28,451 bases of DNA, taken from Streptomyces roseochromogenus subsp. oscitans DS 12.976 (GTDB lineage Bacteria; Actinomycetota; Actinomycetes; Streptomycetales; Streptomycetaceae). The stretch is taken from assembly GCF_000497445.1 (NCBI RefSeq), contig NZ_CM002285.1, positions 539,864-568,314 of the forward strand, written 5' to 3'. Of the stretch, positions 6,528 through 15,727 are shown piece by piece; within the stretch, counting starts at the first letter, position 1; each line of letters starts with the position of its first letter. Under the pieces are notes generated by a model. It worked only from the letters and a program-made list of their open reading frames with translations. It was not told where the DNA came from and made no database searches. Position numbers and translations under genes: made by a program.

Positions 6528-9500
6528 TCAGTACACGTCGCGCACGTAGCGCTTGTCGGCGGCCAGCTGCTTGACGTAGGCGGCCGCCTCGGCCTCGTCC
6601 AGGCCGCCGTGCACGGCGGCGATCTCCCGCAGGGCCTGGTCGACGTCCTTGGCCATGCGGGAGGCGTCGCCGCAGACGTAGAAGTGGGCGCCGTCGCGGA
6701 GCCAGGACCACAGCAGGGGACCGTGTTCGCGCATCCGGTCCTGGACGTAGACCTTGGCACGCTGGTCGCGGGAGAAGGCCGTGTCCAGGCGGGTGAGCGT
6801 GCCCTCGGCGAGGAACGCGGTCAGCTCCTCCTCGTAGTAGAAGTCGGTCGCACGGTGCTGTTCGCCGAAGAGCAGCCAGTTCGGGGCCCGGTGGCCGCGG
6901 GCCCGGCGTTCCTCCAGGAAGCCGATGAAGGGGGCGATGCCGGTACCGGGGCCCACCATCACCGCCGGTGTGGCGGGGTCGGCGGGCGGGCGGAAGTGCG
7001 GCGCCCGCTGGACGCGGACCGGCACCCGGGTGCCGGGCTCGGCGTCGGCGAGGAAGGCGGAGCACACGCCCTGGCGGGGCCGGCCGGCCAGATTCTCGTA
7101 CCGGACGACGGAGACCGTCAGCGACACCAGGTGGGCGTCGGTGAGCGGGCTGGAGCATATGGAGTACAGGCGCGGCTGCAGCCGCCCCAGCAGCTCGGCC
7201 CACTCCTGTGCCCCGGCCCGGATGCCGAACTCGGCCACCACATCCACGGCCTGTCGTCCCCAGGACCAGCGCGCCAGCTCGCCCTTGTTGTCCGGCCGCA
7301 GGAGCTTGCGCAGCTCGCGCGGGTCGCGGGTGCGGTCGGCGGCGAAGCGCAGCAGGCCGGGAGTGACCCGGGTGATGTCCAGGTGACGCCGCAGGGCCTC
7401 GGCGAACGGCACCTCCCCGGCGTTCTTGACCTCGACGGCCGCGTCCGCGTCCAGGCCGGTCACGGCGAGCCACTCGGTCACGAGGTCCATCCGGTTCACC
7501 GGATGTACGGCCAGGGCGTCGCCGGCCTCGTAGACCAGCGGGGTGTCGCTGTCCCGGGTGTCGAAGGTGAAGCGCCGGACCTCCTTGCCGGCGCCGGGCA
7601 GGCTCAGCAGGCGATTGCCGGTGAGGCGGGCGGTGGCGGGGGCCGGACGGCTCGGCCGGGTGGCCGCCGGGGCTGCGGGGACCGCAGCGGCGCCGGCCGC
7701 CGGCCCGGTGTCCTTCGACGCGCTGAGCGCCTGGTCGTTCTGCAACGCGGTCAGCACCTGGTCGAGCCAGGCTCCCGCCGCGGTCTCGTAGTCGGGTTCG
7801 CAGTCGGTGCGCGGGGCCAGCCGTATCGCGTCCAGCTCCTCCATACGCAGGTCGAGACGGCGGCCGTGGCCGCAGAAGTCGTCGTAGGAGGAGTCACCGA
7901 AGGCCAGGACGGCGTAGCGCCTGTCCTTCAGCCGTGGGGCTTCGGGCGAGGCGAGGGCGTCCCAGAATCCGGCGCCGTTGTCCGGGGCGTCGCCGTCGCC
8001 GAAGGTGCTCGTGATCAGCAGCAGGTCGGAATCGGACGGCAGGGCGGAGAGGTCCGCCTCCTCCATGGCCAGGAGGGAGGCGCGATGGCCGTCCGCGGTG
8101 AGCCGGTCGGCCGCCGCGGTCGCGAACTCCTCCGCGTTCCCGGTCTGCGACGCCCAGAGGATCAGGACCTGGCGGCGGGGAGCATCCGCGGGTGGGGCGG
8201 ACGACAACGGGGAGCCGCCTGCGCCGGGCGCGGTCGGCTGCGTCTCCTCGGTCCTGGAGTACATCCCGGCCAGTACGCCGTTCACCCACAGGGCGTGCTC
8301 CGGGCTGAACGGGGCGTCCGGCGGCAGCACCGGTACGCCCGGGGCGCCGTACGGGATGCCGACGAGGAACGCGGTCAGGTACCGGCGTTCGTGTGCGGCC
8401 AGGACCGGCGGTGGGGCGGGGTCCAGCCCGAACGGGGCGAGAGCGGGGAGGGCGGAGGGCGGAGCGACCTCGGTGGAGGCCTCGGCGAGGGGCGGAGCGG
8501 TCACCGGGGCCGGAGTGCTCACCGGGGCCGGGGCCCGGACCGTGACCGGGGTGGCCACCTTGGTCAGCGAGACCGCACACACCTTGAACTCGGGCTGGAA
8601 CGACAGCGGGTCGACGGCGTCACTGGTCACCGCGTTGACGCTCAGGTACTCGCCGAACAGGTCGTTCCAGTGGAACGGCGCGAAACAGCAGCCCGGCCGC
8701 ACCCGGTCGGTGACGACCGCGGGCAGCACGGCCCGCCCGCGCCGTGAGGCGACCTCCACCGAATCCCCGTCGGCGAGGCCCAGTGCGGCCGCGTCCTGCG
8801 GGTGCACCTCCACGAACGGACCAGGGTTGAGCTTGTTCAGCTTGGCGACCTTGGCCGTCTTCGTCAGCGTGTGCCACTGGTGCTGGAGCCGGCCGGTGTT
8901 GAGGACGTACGGATAGTCGTCGTCGGGCATCTCCGCCGCGGGGATGTGCGGGCGGGCGTAGAAGACGGCGCGGCCGCTCGGGGTCGGGAAGGTGGGCGAG
9001 CCGTCCTCGCCGACGTACCGGATCGGATTGCGGTCGGACCCGTCCGCGGTCGCCGCCGGCCACTGCACCGGTGTGCCGCGCAGCCGCTCGTAGCTCACAC
9101 CGCGCAGGTCCCAGCCGGTGGCCGGGTTCCAGGCGCGCTTGATCTCCTCGAAGATCTCCTCGGCGCTGCCGTACGCGAACCCCTTCTCGTACCCCATCTC
9201 ACGGGCCACGGCGGCGATGATCCGCCAGTCCGCCGTGGCCTCGCCGGGCGGATCGGCGGCGGGCCGGGCCAGGGTGAGATTGCGTTCGCTGTTGACGAGG
9301 ACGCCCTCGGTCTCGGTCCACAGCGCGCCGGGCAGGACGACATCGGCGTACGCGTTGGTCTCCGTCTCGGCGAACACGTCCTGTGTGACGACGAACTCGG
9401 CGGCTTCAAGTCCCTCGATGACCGTCTTGCGGTTGGCGACGGAGGCGACGGGGTTGGTGCAGATGATCCAGCACGCCCTGATGTGCCCGTCGGCCATCTT

Positions 9501-10709
9501 CTGGAACATCTCAACCGTGCCCTTGCCGACACCGTCGGCGCGCAGGGTGCCCGGCTCCAGCTCCCACAGCTCCTCGACGAAGGCCCGGTCGGCGTCCACG
9601 AGCACGGACCTCTGCCCGGGCAGCCCCGGCCCCATGTAGCCCATCTCCCGGCCGCCCATGGCGTTGGGCTGCCCGGTGAGGGAGAAGGGCCCGCTGCCCG
9701 GGCGGCATATCGCGCCGGTGGCGAGATGGAGATTGACCAGCGCGTTGGTGTTCCAGGTGCCGTGTGTGGACTGGTTCAGGCCCATCGTCCAGCAGCTCGT
9801 CCACTGCCCCGCCTCGCCGATCAGGCGGGCGGCCTCCCGTATGTCGTCCTCAGGGATGCCGGTGATCTCGGCGACGGTGGCGGGCGGGTAGTCGGCGAGG
9901 AAGGCGGGCATCGCCTCCCAGCCCTCGGTGTGCGCGGCGATGAAGCCGGGGTCGGTGTGACCGTTCGCGTGCAGCAGGTGCAGCAGCCCGTTGAGCAGCG
10001 CGAGGTCCGTACCCGGCTTGAGCTGCAGAAACAGATCGGCCTTCGCGACGGTGGCGGTGCGCCGCGGGTCTACGACGATCAGCCGGGCGCCCGCCGACTT
10101 CACCCGGTCCATCATCCGCAGGAAGAGGATGGGGTGGCAGTCGGCCATGTTGGAGCCGATGACGAAGAAGACGTCGGCCTTGTCGAAGTCCTGGTACGAG
10201 CCTGGCGGCCCGTCCGCGCCCAGCGACAGCTTGTAGCCGGTGCCGGCGCTCGCCATGCACAGCCGGGAGTTCGACTCGATCTGGTTGGTCCGGATGAAGC
10301 CCTTGGCCAGCTTGTTCGCCAGGTACTGCGCCTCAAGGCTCATCTGCCCGGAGACATAGAGGGCGACCGCGTCCGGCCCGTGCTCGTCGACGATCGCGCG
10401 CAGGCGCCGACCGGTCTCGGCGACGGCGTCGGCCAGCGGCGCCGACCGGGGCTCCTCTCCGCGGTCAGGCCGCATGAGGGCGGTGGTCAGCCGGCCCGGG
10501 GCCGCGAGCATGTCCGCGGTGGTCGCGCCCTTGGTGCACAGCCGGCCGAAGTTCGCCGGGTGCTCCTTGTCCCCCGACGCCTTCAGGACCGTAAGCCGCC
10601 CGTCCGGTCCCCTGCCGATGTCGAGGACCATGCCGCAGCCCACCCCGCAGTACGAGCAGACGGTCCGCACCGTCGTCATGTCCTCGCTCCGCGAGCCCGG
10701 CGTGGCCAC
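6528..10709 (-). CDS. Bifunctional assimilatory nitrate reductase / flavoprotein reductase fusion
   Basis: This protein of about 1,393 residues combines a whole NAD(P)H-dependent nitrate reductase. The N-terminus holds a 4Fe-4S site (C18, C21, C25, C58), then the Mo-bis-MGD oxidoreductase and dinucleotide-binding domains to about residue 730. A proline/alanine-rich linker leads to a flavodoxin domain (about 845-990, with SQTGNAEE and LAFGDSSY). A second linker leads to a CysJ-like FAD and NADPH domain (about 1023-1393, with [29 protein letters not shown] and a terminal VRDVY). It should reduce nitrate to nitrite in the cytoplasm without separate electron-transfer subunits. I chose the GTG at 10709 for its GGGGAGG five bases upstream; ATG at 10679 is the alternative. 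Fusions of this kind are known in actinomycetes. No nitrite reductase or transporter gene is in the window. Confidence 0.94.
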   Translation of the reverse strand: MATPGSRSEDMTTVRTVCSYCGVGCGMVLDIGRGPDGRLTVLKASGDKEHPANFGRLCTKGATTADMLAAPGRLTTALMRPDRGEEPRSAPLADAVAETGRRLRAIVDEHGPDAVALYVSGQMSLEAQYLANKLAKGFIRTNQIESNSRLCMASAGTGYKLSLGADGPPGSYQDFDKADVFFVIGSNMADCHPILFLRMMDRVKSAGARLIVVDPRRTATVAKADLFLQLKPGTDLALLNGLLHLLHANGHTDPGFIAAHTEGWEAMPAFLADYPPATVAEITGIPEDDIREAARLIGEAGQWTSCWTMGLNQSTHGTWNTNALVNLHLATGAICRPGSGPFSLTGQPNAMGGREMGYMGPGLPGQRSVLVDADRAFVEELWELEPGTLRADGVGKGTVEMFQKMADGHIRACWIICTNPVASVANRKTVIEGLEAAEFVVTQDVFAETETNAYADVVLPGALWTETEGVLVNSERNLTLARPAADPPGEATADWRIIAAVAREMGYEKGFAYGSAEEIFEEIKRAWNPATGWDLRGVSYERLRGTPVQWPAATADGSDRNPIRYVGEDGSPTFPTPSGRAVFYARPHIPAAEMPDDDYPYVLNTGRLQHQWHTLTKTAKVAKLNKLNPGPFVEVHPQDAAALGLADGDSVEVASRRGRAVLPAVVTDRVRPGCCFAPFHWNDLFGEYLSVNAVTSDAVDPLSFQPEFKVCAVSLTKVATPVTVRAPAPVSTPAPVTAPPLAEASTEVAPPSALPALAPFGLDPAPPPVLAAHERRYLTAFLVGIPYGAPGVPVLPPDAPFSPEHALWVNGVLAGMYSRTEETQPTAPGAGGSPLSSAPPADAPRRQVLILWASQTGNAEEFATAAADRLTADGHRASLLAMEEADLSALPSDSDLLLITSTFGDGDAPDNGAGFWDALASPEAPRLKDRRYAVLAFGDSSYDDFCGHGRRLDLRMEELDAIRLAPRTDCEPDYETAAGAWLDQVLTALQNDQALSASKDTGPAAGAAAVPAAPAATRPSRPAPATARLTGNRLLSLPGAGKEVRRFTFDTRDSDTPLVYEAGDALAVHPVNRMDLVTEWLAVTGLDADAAVEVKNAGEVPFAEALRRHLDITRVTPGLLRFAADRTRDPRELRKLLRPDNKGELARWSWGRQAVDVVAEFGIRAGAQEWAELLGRLQPRLYSICSSPLTDAHLVSLTVSVVRYENLAGRPRQGVCSAFLADAEPGTRVPVRVQRAPHFRPPADPATPAVMVGPGTGIAPFIGFLEERRARGHRAPNWLLFGEQHRATDFYYEEELTAFLAEGTLTRLDTAFSRDQRAKVYVQDRMREHGPLLWSWLRDGAHFYVCGDASRMAKDVDQALREIAAVHGGLDEAEAAAYVKQLAADKRYVRDVY

Positions 10710-10789
10710 GGGCGCCTCCCCTCTCTGTGCTCGACCTGCTCCCACCCTTGGTGACCGTACGAACCCCGCATTACGCCGGTGTCTCCACA

Positions 10790-10802
10790 CCTGATCATCA
10801 GG
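10790..10802. promoter_or_regulatory. Palindrome upstream of the nitrate reductase gene
   Basis: CCTGAT-C-ATCAGG is a perfect odd palindrome 81 bp upstream of the GTG start, within the probable promoter region. It could bind a regulator. I cannot assign one, and it does not resemble a GlnR box. Confidence 0.35.
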
Positions 10803-10890
10803 GGTTACGCCCACCGCACAGGGTGGGGAGGGAGGGTGTGAGCATGGGGCTTCCGCACAGATGGGGCCGCGACACAGCTCAACGGAGGAT

Positions 10891-10929
10891 GGGTGCCCAG
10901 TCCCGCGCTCGTCGGCGGGATGGGCACCC
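10891..10929 (-). terminator. Strong hairpin, probable terminator of the lamin-tail gene
   Basis: The left arm 10891-10906 (GGGTGCCCAGTCCCGC) pairs with the right arm 10915-10929 with a single bulged base around an 8-base loop. It lies 19 bp past the stop of the minus-strand secreted-protein gene. It should insulate the nitrate reductase gene on the same strand from read-through. Confidence 0.7.
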
Positions 10930-10947
10930 AGTGGTCGGGGCAGCGAG

Positions 10948-11604
10948 TCAGCGACGCTGGCCGCGGGCGTGGTCGTCGTGGTGGCGGGCTACGCCCTGGT
11001 GGTGCACACCGCCCTGCCGCATACCGGCACCATCGCGGCGAACGGGCTTCGCAGTGCCAACGTGCTTCGCAGGACTGACGTGCTTCCCAGGACTGACGTG
11101 CTTCCCAGGGCTGACGTGCTTCGCAGGACTGACGGGCTTCGCGGTACGGCGGCCCCAGGAGACGGCGTCGATGATCCGGCCGCGGGCGTCACGCAGGGTC
11201 GCGGCGTCGGCGTTGACGTCCCACACGCGCGTGCGGCGGTCCTGGTAGAGGTCGGTCGCGGTGTTCCGGCCGACACCGGTGTGGACGCGGACGGTGGCCC
11301 GGCCCGCGAGCCGCACGTGGTGGAAGGTGTAGCTGTGGCCGTCCCGGTCGGACAGCTTCCAGGTGTCCAGGTTCATCGCCCGGCGCGAGCTGTTCGTGAT
11401 GGCCACCCACTGCTTGTTCAGCGAGCGGTTGGAACGGTCGTCCCGGCCCTGCCACTTGTGCTGCACGCCGCTGATGTACACCACTGAGTGCGGACGGACC
11501 GGCGCCCGGTCGGCAGCCATGGCCGAAGGCGCCACGGCACCCACCGCGGCGGCGGCCACGGCAGCCACGGCGGTCAGACGACGGACGGAAGAAGAAACGG
11601 ACAC
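10948..11604 (-). CDS. Secreted lamin-tail-domain protein with C-terminal hexapeptide repeats
   Basis: This 218-residue exported protein starts at a GTG at 11604, preceded by AAGGGGGA. The signal peptide covers residues 1 to about 31 (ending AMA-AD). The body, about residues 38-148, resembles a lamin-tail domain: a beta-sandwich with [21 protein letters not shown], a central YTF strand and the closing RIIDAVSWG. Such domains occur in many Streptomyces secreted proteins and probably mediate binding. The tail carries five tandem six-residue units of the type [12 protein letters not shown], then a His/Arg-rich end that looks unlike a normal domain terminus. It may therefore be a frameshifted or extended tail. 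A strong hairpin follows the stop. Confidence 0.8.
   Translation of the reverse strand: MSVSSSVRRLTAVAAVAAAAVGAVAPSAMAADRAPVRPHSVVYISGVQHKWQGRDDRSNRSLNKQWVAITNSSRRAMNLDTWKLSDRDGHSYTFHHVRLAGRATVRVHTGVGRNTATDLYQDRRTRVWDVNADAATLRDARGRIIDAVSWGRRTAKPVSPAKHVSPGKHVSPGKHVSPAKHVGTAKPVRRDGAGMRQGGVHHQGVARHHDDHARGQRR
11047..11140. repeat. 18-bp tandem repeats in the tail of the lamin-tail gene
   Basis: About five consecutive 18-bp units, readable on the plus strand as variants of CTTCGCAGGACTGACGTG, encode the VSPAKH-type repeat. Units differ by one to three bases, so copy number may vary between strains. Confidence 0.8.
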
Positions 11605-11982
11605 GAGGTCCCCCTTCTGAGGATGCGCACACCCGGGCCGACGCGACATGTCAGCCACGGGCCGACAAGGGTGCGTTGTGCGAGTCGGCGGCCGGTCGGC
11701 CGCACACGCACACCCTGCAACCTTCGTCCGGCTATGTATGGGAAACGCGCATGGCATTACGGATCCAGCAGCAATCCATGACTCTCACGTGCAATGACCA
11801 TTTATGTCCTGAATGCTGGAGATTGACGATGCGTCGGGTATATGCGCCCGCAAAACACAAGCCCGAGGCCCTCACTCACCGGCCTGCGCCACCCCACCAC
11901 CCCGGATGCCTTCACCCGAAAGTGAGTAACACACACTTACGCCGACCGGGGTAACCGCGGCAGTGGGTCTCCCGGTGAGGAA
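11605..11982. other. Intergenic region, partly AT-richer, no clear gene
   Basis: This 378-bp stretch lies between the PEP mutase-like gene and the lamin-tail gene. The segment around 11730-11860 is clearly richer in A/T than its surroundings and probably holds promoter elements for the lamin-tail gene. An imperfect dyad, GTGAGT (11922-11927) and ACTTAC (11935-11940), lies near the right end. A short forward frame through this region shows no family features. Confidence 0.5.
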
Positions 11983-11988
11983 TCACCG
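11973..11988 (-). terminator. Hairpin at the end of the PEP mutase-like gene
   Basis: CGGTGA (11973-11978) and TCACCG (11983-11988) form a perfect stem around GGAA. The right arm includes the stop codon of the minus-strand gene. It is a modest, U-less terminator candidate. Confidence 0.4.
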
Positions 11989-12837
11989 TGTCGGGCGCTT
12001 GACGGTGACCGCGCTGTTGACGGTGCCGAAGTCCGCCGCGCCCGCCATCGCGTCGTAGGTGCCCGCACCCAACAACTCGGCGGCCGCGCGCTGGACGGTC
12101 CCGTACGCGGTCTGTGCGAGCGCGGTGCCCACGCTGACGCGGCGGACGCCGACCGCTTCGAAGGCCTTCACCGGCGGCGCGCCCGGGCCCGTCATCACGT
12201 TGACCGGCAGAGGGCTGCGGCGGACCAGTTCGGCCACCGTGTCCACATCCACGAGCCCGGGCACGAACAGGCTGTCGGCGCCCGCGTCGGCGTAGGCCGC
12301 CACCCGGGACAGCACGTTCTCCACGCGGTCCTCCGGAGCGCCGATGCCGAACAGGAACACGTCCGTGCGCGCGTTGATCCACAGGCCCGGCAGCCCCGCC
12401 TCCTCGGCCGCGGAACGGGCCGCGCTCAGCCGTACGGACTGAGCGGGCACGTCGTACAGCGGCCCGCCCGGCGCCAGCGAGTCCTCGAGATTGACACCGA
12501 CCGCGCCGGCCGCGATCACCGCGCGGACGGTGGCCGCGACGTCTTCGGCACCGGGGCCGTAACCCCCCTCGATATCGGCGCTCACCGGTACGTCGACCGC
12601 GCCGGCGATACGCCGCACGGCCTCGGCCATCTCCTCCCGGGTCAGGCCATGACCGTCGGACCGGCCTGCCGACCAGGCGACACCGCCGCTGGTCGTCGCG
12701 ATCGCCCGAGCGCCCGCCTGCGCGATGAGCGCCGCGCTCGCCGCGTCCCACGCGTTGGGCAGCACCAGTGCGCGGCCGTCGGCGGGTGTGTGCAACGCAC
12801 GCAGGGCGTCGGCCAGTTCTCGCTGGGCGGTCTCCAT
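11983..12837 (-). CDS. Isocitrate lyase/PEP mutase superfamily enzyme
   Basis: This 284-residue TIM-barrel enzyme is of the PEP mutase/carboxy-phosphonoenolpyruvate type. Visible motifs are the first-strand LPNAWDAASA (27-36), the TTSGGVAWS loop, the metal-binding DIEGGYG (88-94) and NLEDS (116-120). The isocitrate lyase catalytic KKCGH loop is absent, so it is not a glyoxylate-cycle isocitrate lyase. Family members split or rearrange C-C or C-P bonds of oxaloacetate-, methylisocitrate- or phosphonate-like substrates; many in Streptomyces are uncharacterised. The ATG at 12837 has AAGGGAA upstream. It lies 102 bp downstream of the AlkA fusion on the same strand, so co-transcription is possible although no functional link is known. 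Confidence 0.9.
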   Translation of the reverse strand: METAQRELADALRALHTPADGRALVLPNAWDAASAALIAQAGARAIATTSGGVAWSAGRSDGHGLTREEMAEAVRRIAGAVDVPVSADIEGGYGPGAEDVAATVRAVIAAGAVGVNLEDSLAPGGPLYDVPAQSVRLSAARSAAEEAGLPGLWINARTDVFLFGIGAPEDRVENVLSRVAAYADAGADSLFVPGLVDVDTVAELVRRSPLPVNVMTGPGAPPVKAFEAVGVRRVSVGTALAQTAYGTVQRAAAELLGAGTYDAMAGAADFGTVNSAVTVKRPTR

Positions 12838-12939
12838 CTTGGGTTCCCTTCGGTAGTGGTGGACTCTGCTCCGGCTCGACTGGTGGACGTCGGGCCGTGG
12901 TCTGGTCGGGTAGTGGCCTGGTCGGTTAGTGGAGCCTGG

Positions 12940-14346
12940 TCAGGCCGTCAGCGCGGGGAAGGCGGCCACGGCCAAGTGGGTCGCGGCGAAGGCGCGCCAG
13001 GGGCGCCAAGCGGCGCCGGACTCACCGTCCTCCGCGGCCGCACCTATCTCGACGTCCTCGGCGCCCGCCTCGCCCCTCGTCGCCGCGTCGGCCCGGCCCA
13101 CGGCCGGGAAGGCGTCGTCATAGCCCAGTCGCAGCGCGATCCGCTGTGCCGTGTCCTCCGTGACGCCGGGGACGGCGGCCAGGCCACGGACGACGTCCGC
13201 CAGCGGTGAGCCGCGGTCGAACAACGTGTCGTCGCGCGCGGCGGCGAGCGCCAAGGTCCTGAGGGTGTCCGCCGTTTCCGCCGGGAGTCCGGCACCCTTG
13301 AGGTCGGCAGTGGCCACCGTCTCGGCGGACGGGAAGAGGTGGGTCAGGCCGTCGCCGAGCCCTGGAACCGGCTGTCCCGCGGCCTCGACAAGGGCGGCCA
13401 TCCGCTCCCGCACCAGCGGCCGGTCGGCGTACTGGCCGAGGACGGCGTCCACGGCGATCTCGAAGGCTCCCCAGGCGCCCGGCACCCGCAGTCCCGGGCG
13501 GGCCGCGATCAGTGGGCCGATCAGCGGATCACCGGCCAGGGCGGCCTCGGCCGGAGCCATGTCCGCGTCCACGCCGAAGATCCGGCCGACGCGCTCGACG
13601 ATGTGGATCAGCCCTTCCCAGAACGGCAGATGGGCTCGCAGCAACAGATGGTCCTCGCCGCTCGCGCACACCTCCAGCAGCCCGGCCGCACCGTCCAGGC
13701 TGATCGTGCGCCGGTACACGCCCTCCCGCACCGACTCCACACCGGGTGCGGCCCGCTCGGCCAGGAACGCCAGCAAGCCCGGCCAGTGCAGCGGCGGCGC
13801 GAACGGCAACCGCAGCACCAGCCCGCCGTCCGCCACGAGCCGGTCCGCGCGTCTGCGCCGGCTGCGCAGTTCCACGGGCGAGGCCTGGAACACCAGCCGT
13901 ATGTCCCGGTTGAACTGCCGTACGCTGCCGAACCCGGACGCGAAGGCCACATCGGCCACCGTCAGGTCGGTGTCGTCCAGCAGCCGGCGTGCGAAGTGCG
14001 CGCGCCGCGAGCGGGCGAGCTGGTCCGGGGTCACCCCCAGGTGCTGGGTGAACAGCCGCCGCAGATGCCGGGGCGACACGGCGAGCCGGGCGCCGAGCGC
14101 GGCCTCGGTACCTGTGTCCAGCGCCCCCGCGACGATCAACTGCACGGCCCTGCAGAGCAGTTCGGGAACGTCGGCGGCGACCGGCCCGGCCACCCGCCAG
14201 GGCCTGCACCGCAGACACGCCCGGAATCCGTTCGCCTCGGCCGCCGCCGGGAGCTCGAACGTGCGCACGTTCTCCGCGAGCGGCTGTGATCCGCAGCCCG
14301 GTCGGCAGTAGATGCCGGTGGTGACCACGGCCGAGTAAGTCGTCAT
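12940..14346 (-). CDS. alkA: Ada-AlkA fusion (DNA-3-methyladenine glycosylase 2 family) with degenerate glycosylase motif
   Basis: This 468-residue protein has the layout of actinobacterial AlkA proteins. A short Ada metal-binding domain has zinc cysteines C14, C18, C44 and C47. An AraC-type helix-turn-helix follows at about 60-165, then an AlkA N-domain (about 175-290) and a helix-hairpin-helix region to the end. Two features are unusual. The N-terminus begins only 13 residues before the first zinc cysteine (an in-frame TAG lies 12 bases upstream), so the start of the Ada fold is missing. In the glycosylase part the usual GQQVSVAAAR segment reads GQYADRPLVR, PGIGPWTA reads PGVTEDTA, and the FPxxD motif reads FPAVG, apparently without the catalytic aspartate. 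It may act as an alkylation-responsive regulator rather than a glycosylase. Confidence 0.85.
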   Translation of the reverse strand: MTTYSAVVTTGIYCRPGCGSQPLAENVRTFELPAAAEANGFRACLRCRPWRVAGPVAADVPELLCRAVQLIVAGALDTGTEAALGARLAVSPRHLRRLFTQHLGVTPDQLARSRRAHFARRLLDDTDLTVADVAFASGFGSVRQFNRDIRLVFQASPVELRSRRRRADRLVADGGLVLRLPFAPPLHWPGLLAFLAERAAPGVESVREGVYRRTISLDGAAGLLEVCASGEDHLLLRAHLPFWEGLIHIVERVGRIFGVDADMAPAEAALAGDPLIGPLIAARPGLRVPGAWGAFEIAVDAVLGQYADRPLVRERMAALVEAAGQPVPGLGDGLTHLFPSAETVATADLKGAGLPAETADTLRTLALAAARDDTLFDRGSPLADVVRGLAAVPGVTEDTAQRIALRLGYDDAFPAVGRADAATRGEAGAEDVEIGAAAEDGESGAAWRPWRAFAATHLAVAAFPALTA

Positions 14347-14455
14347 GCCCCAGTTCTAGGCGATCGGCCACCTCCGATGCTGGCCAGATTCGGACATGAC
14401 GGTGACCCCGACGAGGACCGGCCGGCCCGCTCCTTCGCGCTGCCCCACCGTTGGT

Positions 14456-15076
14456 TCACTTGGCTCGCTCGCCACCCGTCGCACGCACCGCCGCCTCCGT
14501 CAGGGTCCTCGCGGTATGTACGGCACTGGCGACCGCCTCGTCGGGAGTGAGGCCGCACAGATCGGTGAGGGAGAAGAGTGCCTCCGCGCTGACGACCACC
14601 GCGAGGTCCCGCTCCAGCTGGGTGAGCGCGTCCGGGTTCGTTGCCCCCAGCGTGTCCCTCAGCGGTTCCAGCGCGTGGTCGATGAGGCCGAAGCGGATAC
14701 CCGGGCGTGTCTTCGCCGTCTCGGGGCGGGTGACGGTGGCCGCGATCATCGCGCGCACCGCGCCCTGCCGCGCGAGTATCCCCCGCAGCAGGAACTCACA
14801 GGCGTAGGAGACGCGTACGACGGGGTCGGGCGAGTCCGCGACCGGCCGCAGGGCCTCGGCCGGAGGCGGCCAGCTGCCTGCCAGGGCCTCGCTGATCAGG
14901 GACGGCAGATCCGGGAAATACCGGTAGGCGGTCGCCTCGGAGACCAGGGCCGTGCGGGCGATCGCAGGCATGGTCACCTCGGCTCCCGTGGCGATGAGTT
15001 CGCGGGCGGCCTCGACGATCGCCGTCCGCGTGCGCTTCTTCTGGTTGCTGCGGCCTGCGTCGAGCTGCGCCGTCAT
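14456..15076 (-). CDS. TetR-family transcriptional regulator
   Basis: This 206-residue regulator has an N-terminal helix-turn-helix at about residues 15-60, ending in SEATAYRYFPDLPSLI. A C-terminal helical ligand domain with the ALFSLTDLCGL segment near the end closes the protein. It is divergent from a cupin gene and a hydrolase gene. The intergenic region of about 130 bp holds two inverted repeats built on the same GAGAGC half-site, one overlapping the start of the cupin transcript. It is therefore probably a repressor of itself and of the cupin-hydrolase pair. The ligand is likely to be a small organic molecule handled by those enzymes, though nothing in the sequence names it. Confidence 0.93.
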   Translation of the reverse strand: MTAQLDAGRSNQKKRTRTAIVEAARELIATGAEVTMPAIARTALVSEATAYRYFPDLPSLISEALAGSWPPPAEALRPVADSPDPVVRVSYACEFLLRGILARQGAVRAMIAATVTRPETAKTRPGIRFGLIDHALEPLRDTLGATNPDALTQLERDLAVVVSAEALFSLTDLCGLTPDEAVASAVHTARTLTEAAVRATGGERAK

Positions 15077-15121
15077 CGCTGAGCCCTCCTCCGTCGGATC
15101 CCGGATCCATGATACCGGTCA

Positions 15122-15138
15122 GCTCTCTTCATGAGAGC
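15122..15138. promoter_or_regulatory. Inverted repeat near the TetR gene (operator candidate)
   Basis: GCTCTC-TTCAT-GAGAGC forms a perfect dyad with a 5-base spacer, just upstream of the -35 hexamer of the cupin promoter. It shares its half-site sequence with the palindrome at 15173-15190, in the opposite arrangement. It could be a second site for the divergent TetR protein. Confidence 0.55.
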
Positions 15139-15142
15139 CCAC

Positions 15143-15171
15143 TTGCATAAGGAGTGGAGCCGCCCTACATT
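15143..15171 (+). promoter_or_regulatory. Promoter of the cupin-hydrolase operon
   Basis: TTGCAT (15143-15148) and TACATT (15166-15171) are separated by 17 bp, a good match to a housekeeping-type Streptomyces promoter. Transcription would start at about 15178, inside the palindrome that follows. Confidence 0.65.
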
Positions 15172-15172
15172 C

Positions 15173-15190
15173 GTGAGAGCCAGCTCTCAC
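15173..15190. promoter_or_regulatory. 18-bp palindromic operator over the cupin transcription start
   Basis: GTGAGAGCCAGCTCTCAC is a perfect dyad of 8-base arms around CA. It sits two bases after the -10 hexamer and directly before the AAAGGAG ribosome site (15191-15197). A bound TetR repressor would block initiation. Confidence 0.75.
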
Positions 15191-15204
15191 AAAGGAGACT
15201 GAAG

Positions 15205-15672
15205 ATGGCCGGACTCTCCCTGGTCGGTCCGCACGGCGGCGAGACGATCTGTCTGGGCCCCACACAGATGCGCATCCTCGAAGACGGCAGCACCACCCAA
15301 CACCGCCTCGGTATCGGCGAGATCACCCTCGCCCCGCACACCCAGGGGCCCCCGCAGCACCGTCACGCCCAGCACGACGAGGGCTTCTACGTCGTCTCCG
15401 GCACAGTGCACTTCACCGTCGGGCACACCACCCATGCCGCCCCGGCCGGCACACTCGCCATGATTCCGCCCGGCGTCCCGCACACCTTCGCCAACCTGGG
15501 CGACGAGCCGGCGGTGATGATCAACACCTTCACGCCCGACCTGTATGTGCAGTACTTCCGCGACCTGCGGGACATGATCGCCGGCGGTCAGGAGCTCACT
15601 CCCGAGTCGACCATCACCGTGATGAGCCGCTACGCCACGGTCCCCGCCACCGACTTCGCCGAGCGGCCCTAG
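15205..15672 (+). CDS. Cupin-domain protein
   Basis: This single-domain cupin of 155 residues has the classical metal-binding pattern: H52, H54 and E59 in motif 1 (QHRHAQHDEGFYVVSG) and H93 in motif 2 (PGVPHTF). It may be a metal-dependent dioxygenase, isomerase or sugar/flavonoid-binding protein; small quercetinase-like cupins in Streptomyces look similar. The ATG at 15205 follows AAAGGAG with 7 bases of spacing; the open frame extends upstream but those starts lie in the operator. It is the first gene of an operon with an alpha/beta hydrolase 55 bp downstream, under the divergent TetR gene. A catabolic or detoxifying two-step pathway is plausible, but the substrate is unknown. Confidence 0.9.
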   Translation: MAGLSLVGPHGGETICLGPTQMRILEDGSTTQHRLGIGEITLAPHTQGPPQHRHAQHDEGFYVVSGTVHFTVGHTTHAAPAGTLAMIPPGVPHTFANLGDEPAVMINTFTPDLYVQYFRDLRDMIAGGQELTPESTITVMSRYATVPATDFAERP

Positions 15673-15727
15673 GCCCTGCCCCTGCAGCGGGCACCCATTC
15701 CCTACGACGGCACATACGGAGTCCCCG

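Noticed and set aside
5295..10754. Very long forward open frames (1,150 and 650 codons) opposite the CtaG-like and nitrate reductase genes
   Set aside because: They are antisense shadows caused by the high GC third-position bias; their translations are low-complexity and carry no family motifs, while the minus strand encodes clear domains.
10750..10770. GTGAC and GAAC elements upstream of the nitrate reductase as a GlnR box
   Set aside because: The spacing is five rather than six bases and the second pair of half-sites is not present.
10861..11487. Forward frame with a hydrophobic stretch ([15 protein letters not shown])
   Set aside because: It resembles a membrane helix but overlaps the lamin-tail gene on the opposite strand and has no further support.
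11676..11954. Small forward gene with MTLTCNDHLCPEC
   Set aside because: No ribosome site, no family and a frame running through intergenic DNA; the two cysteines alone do not support a gene.
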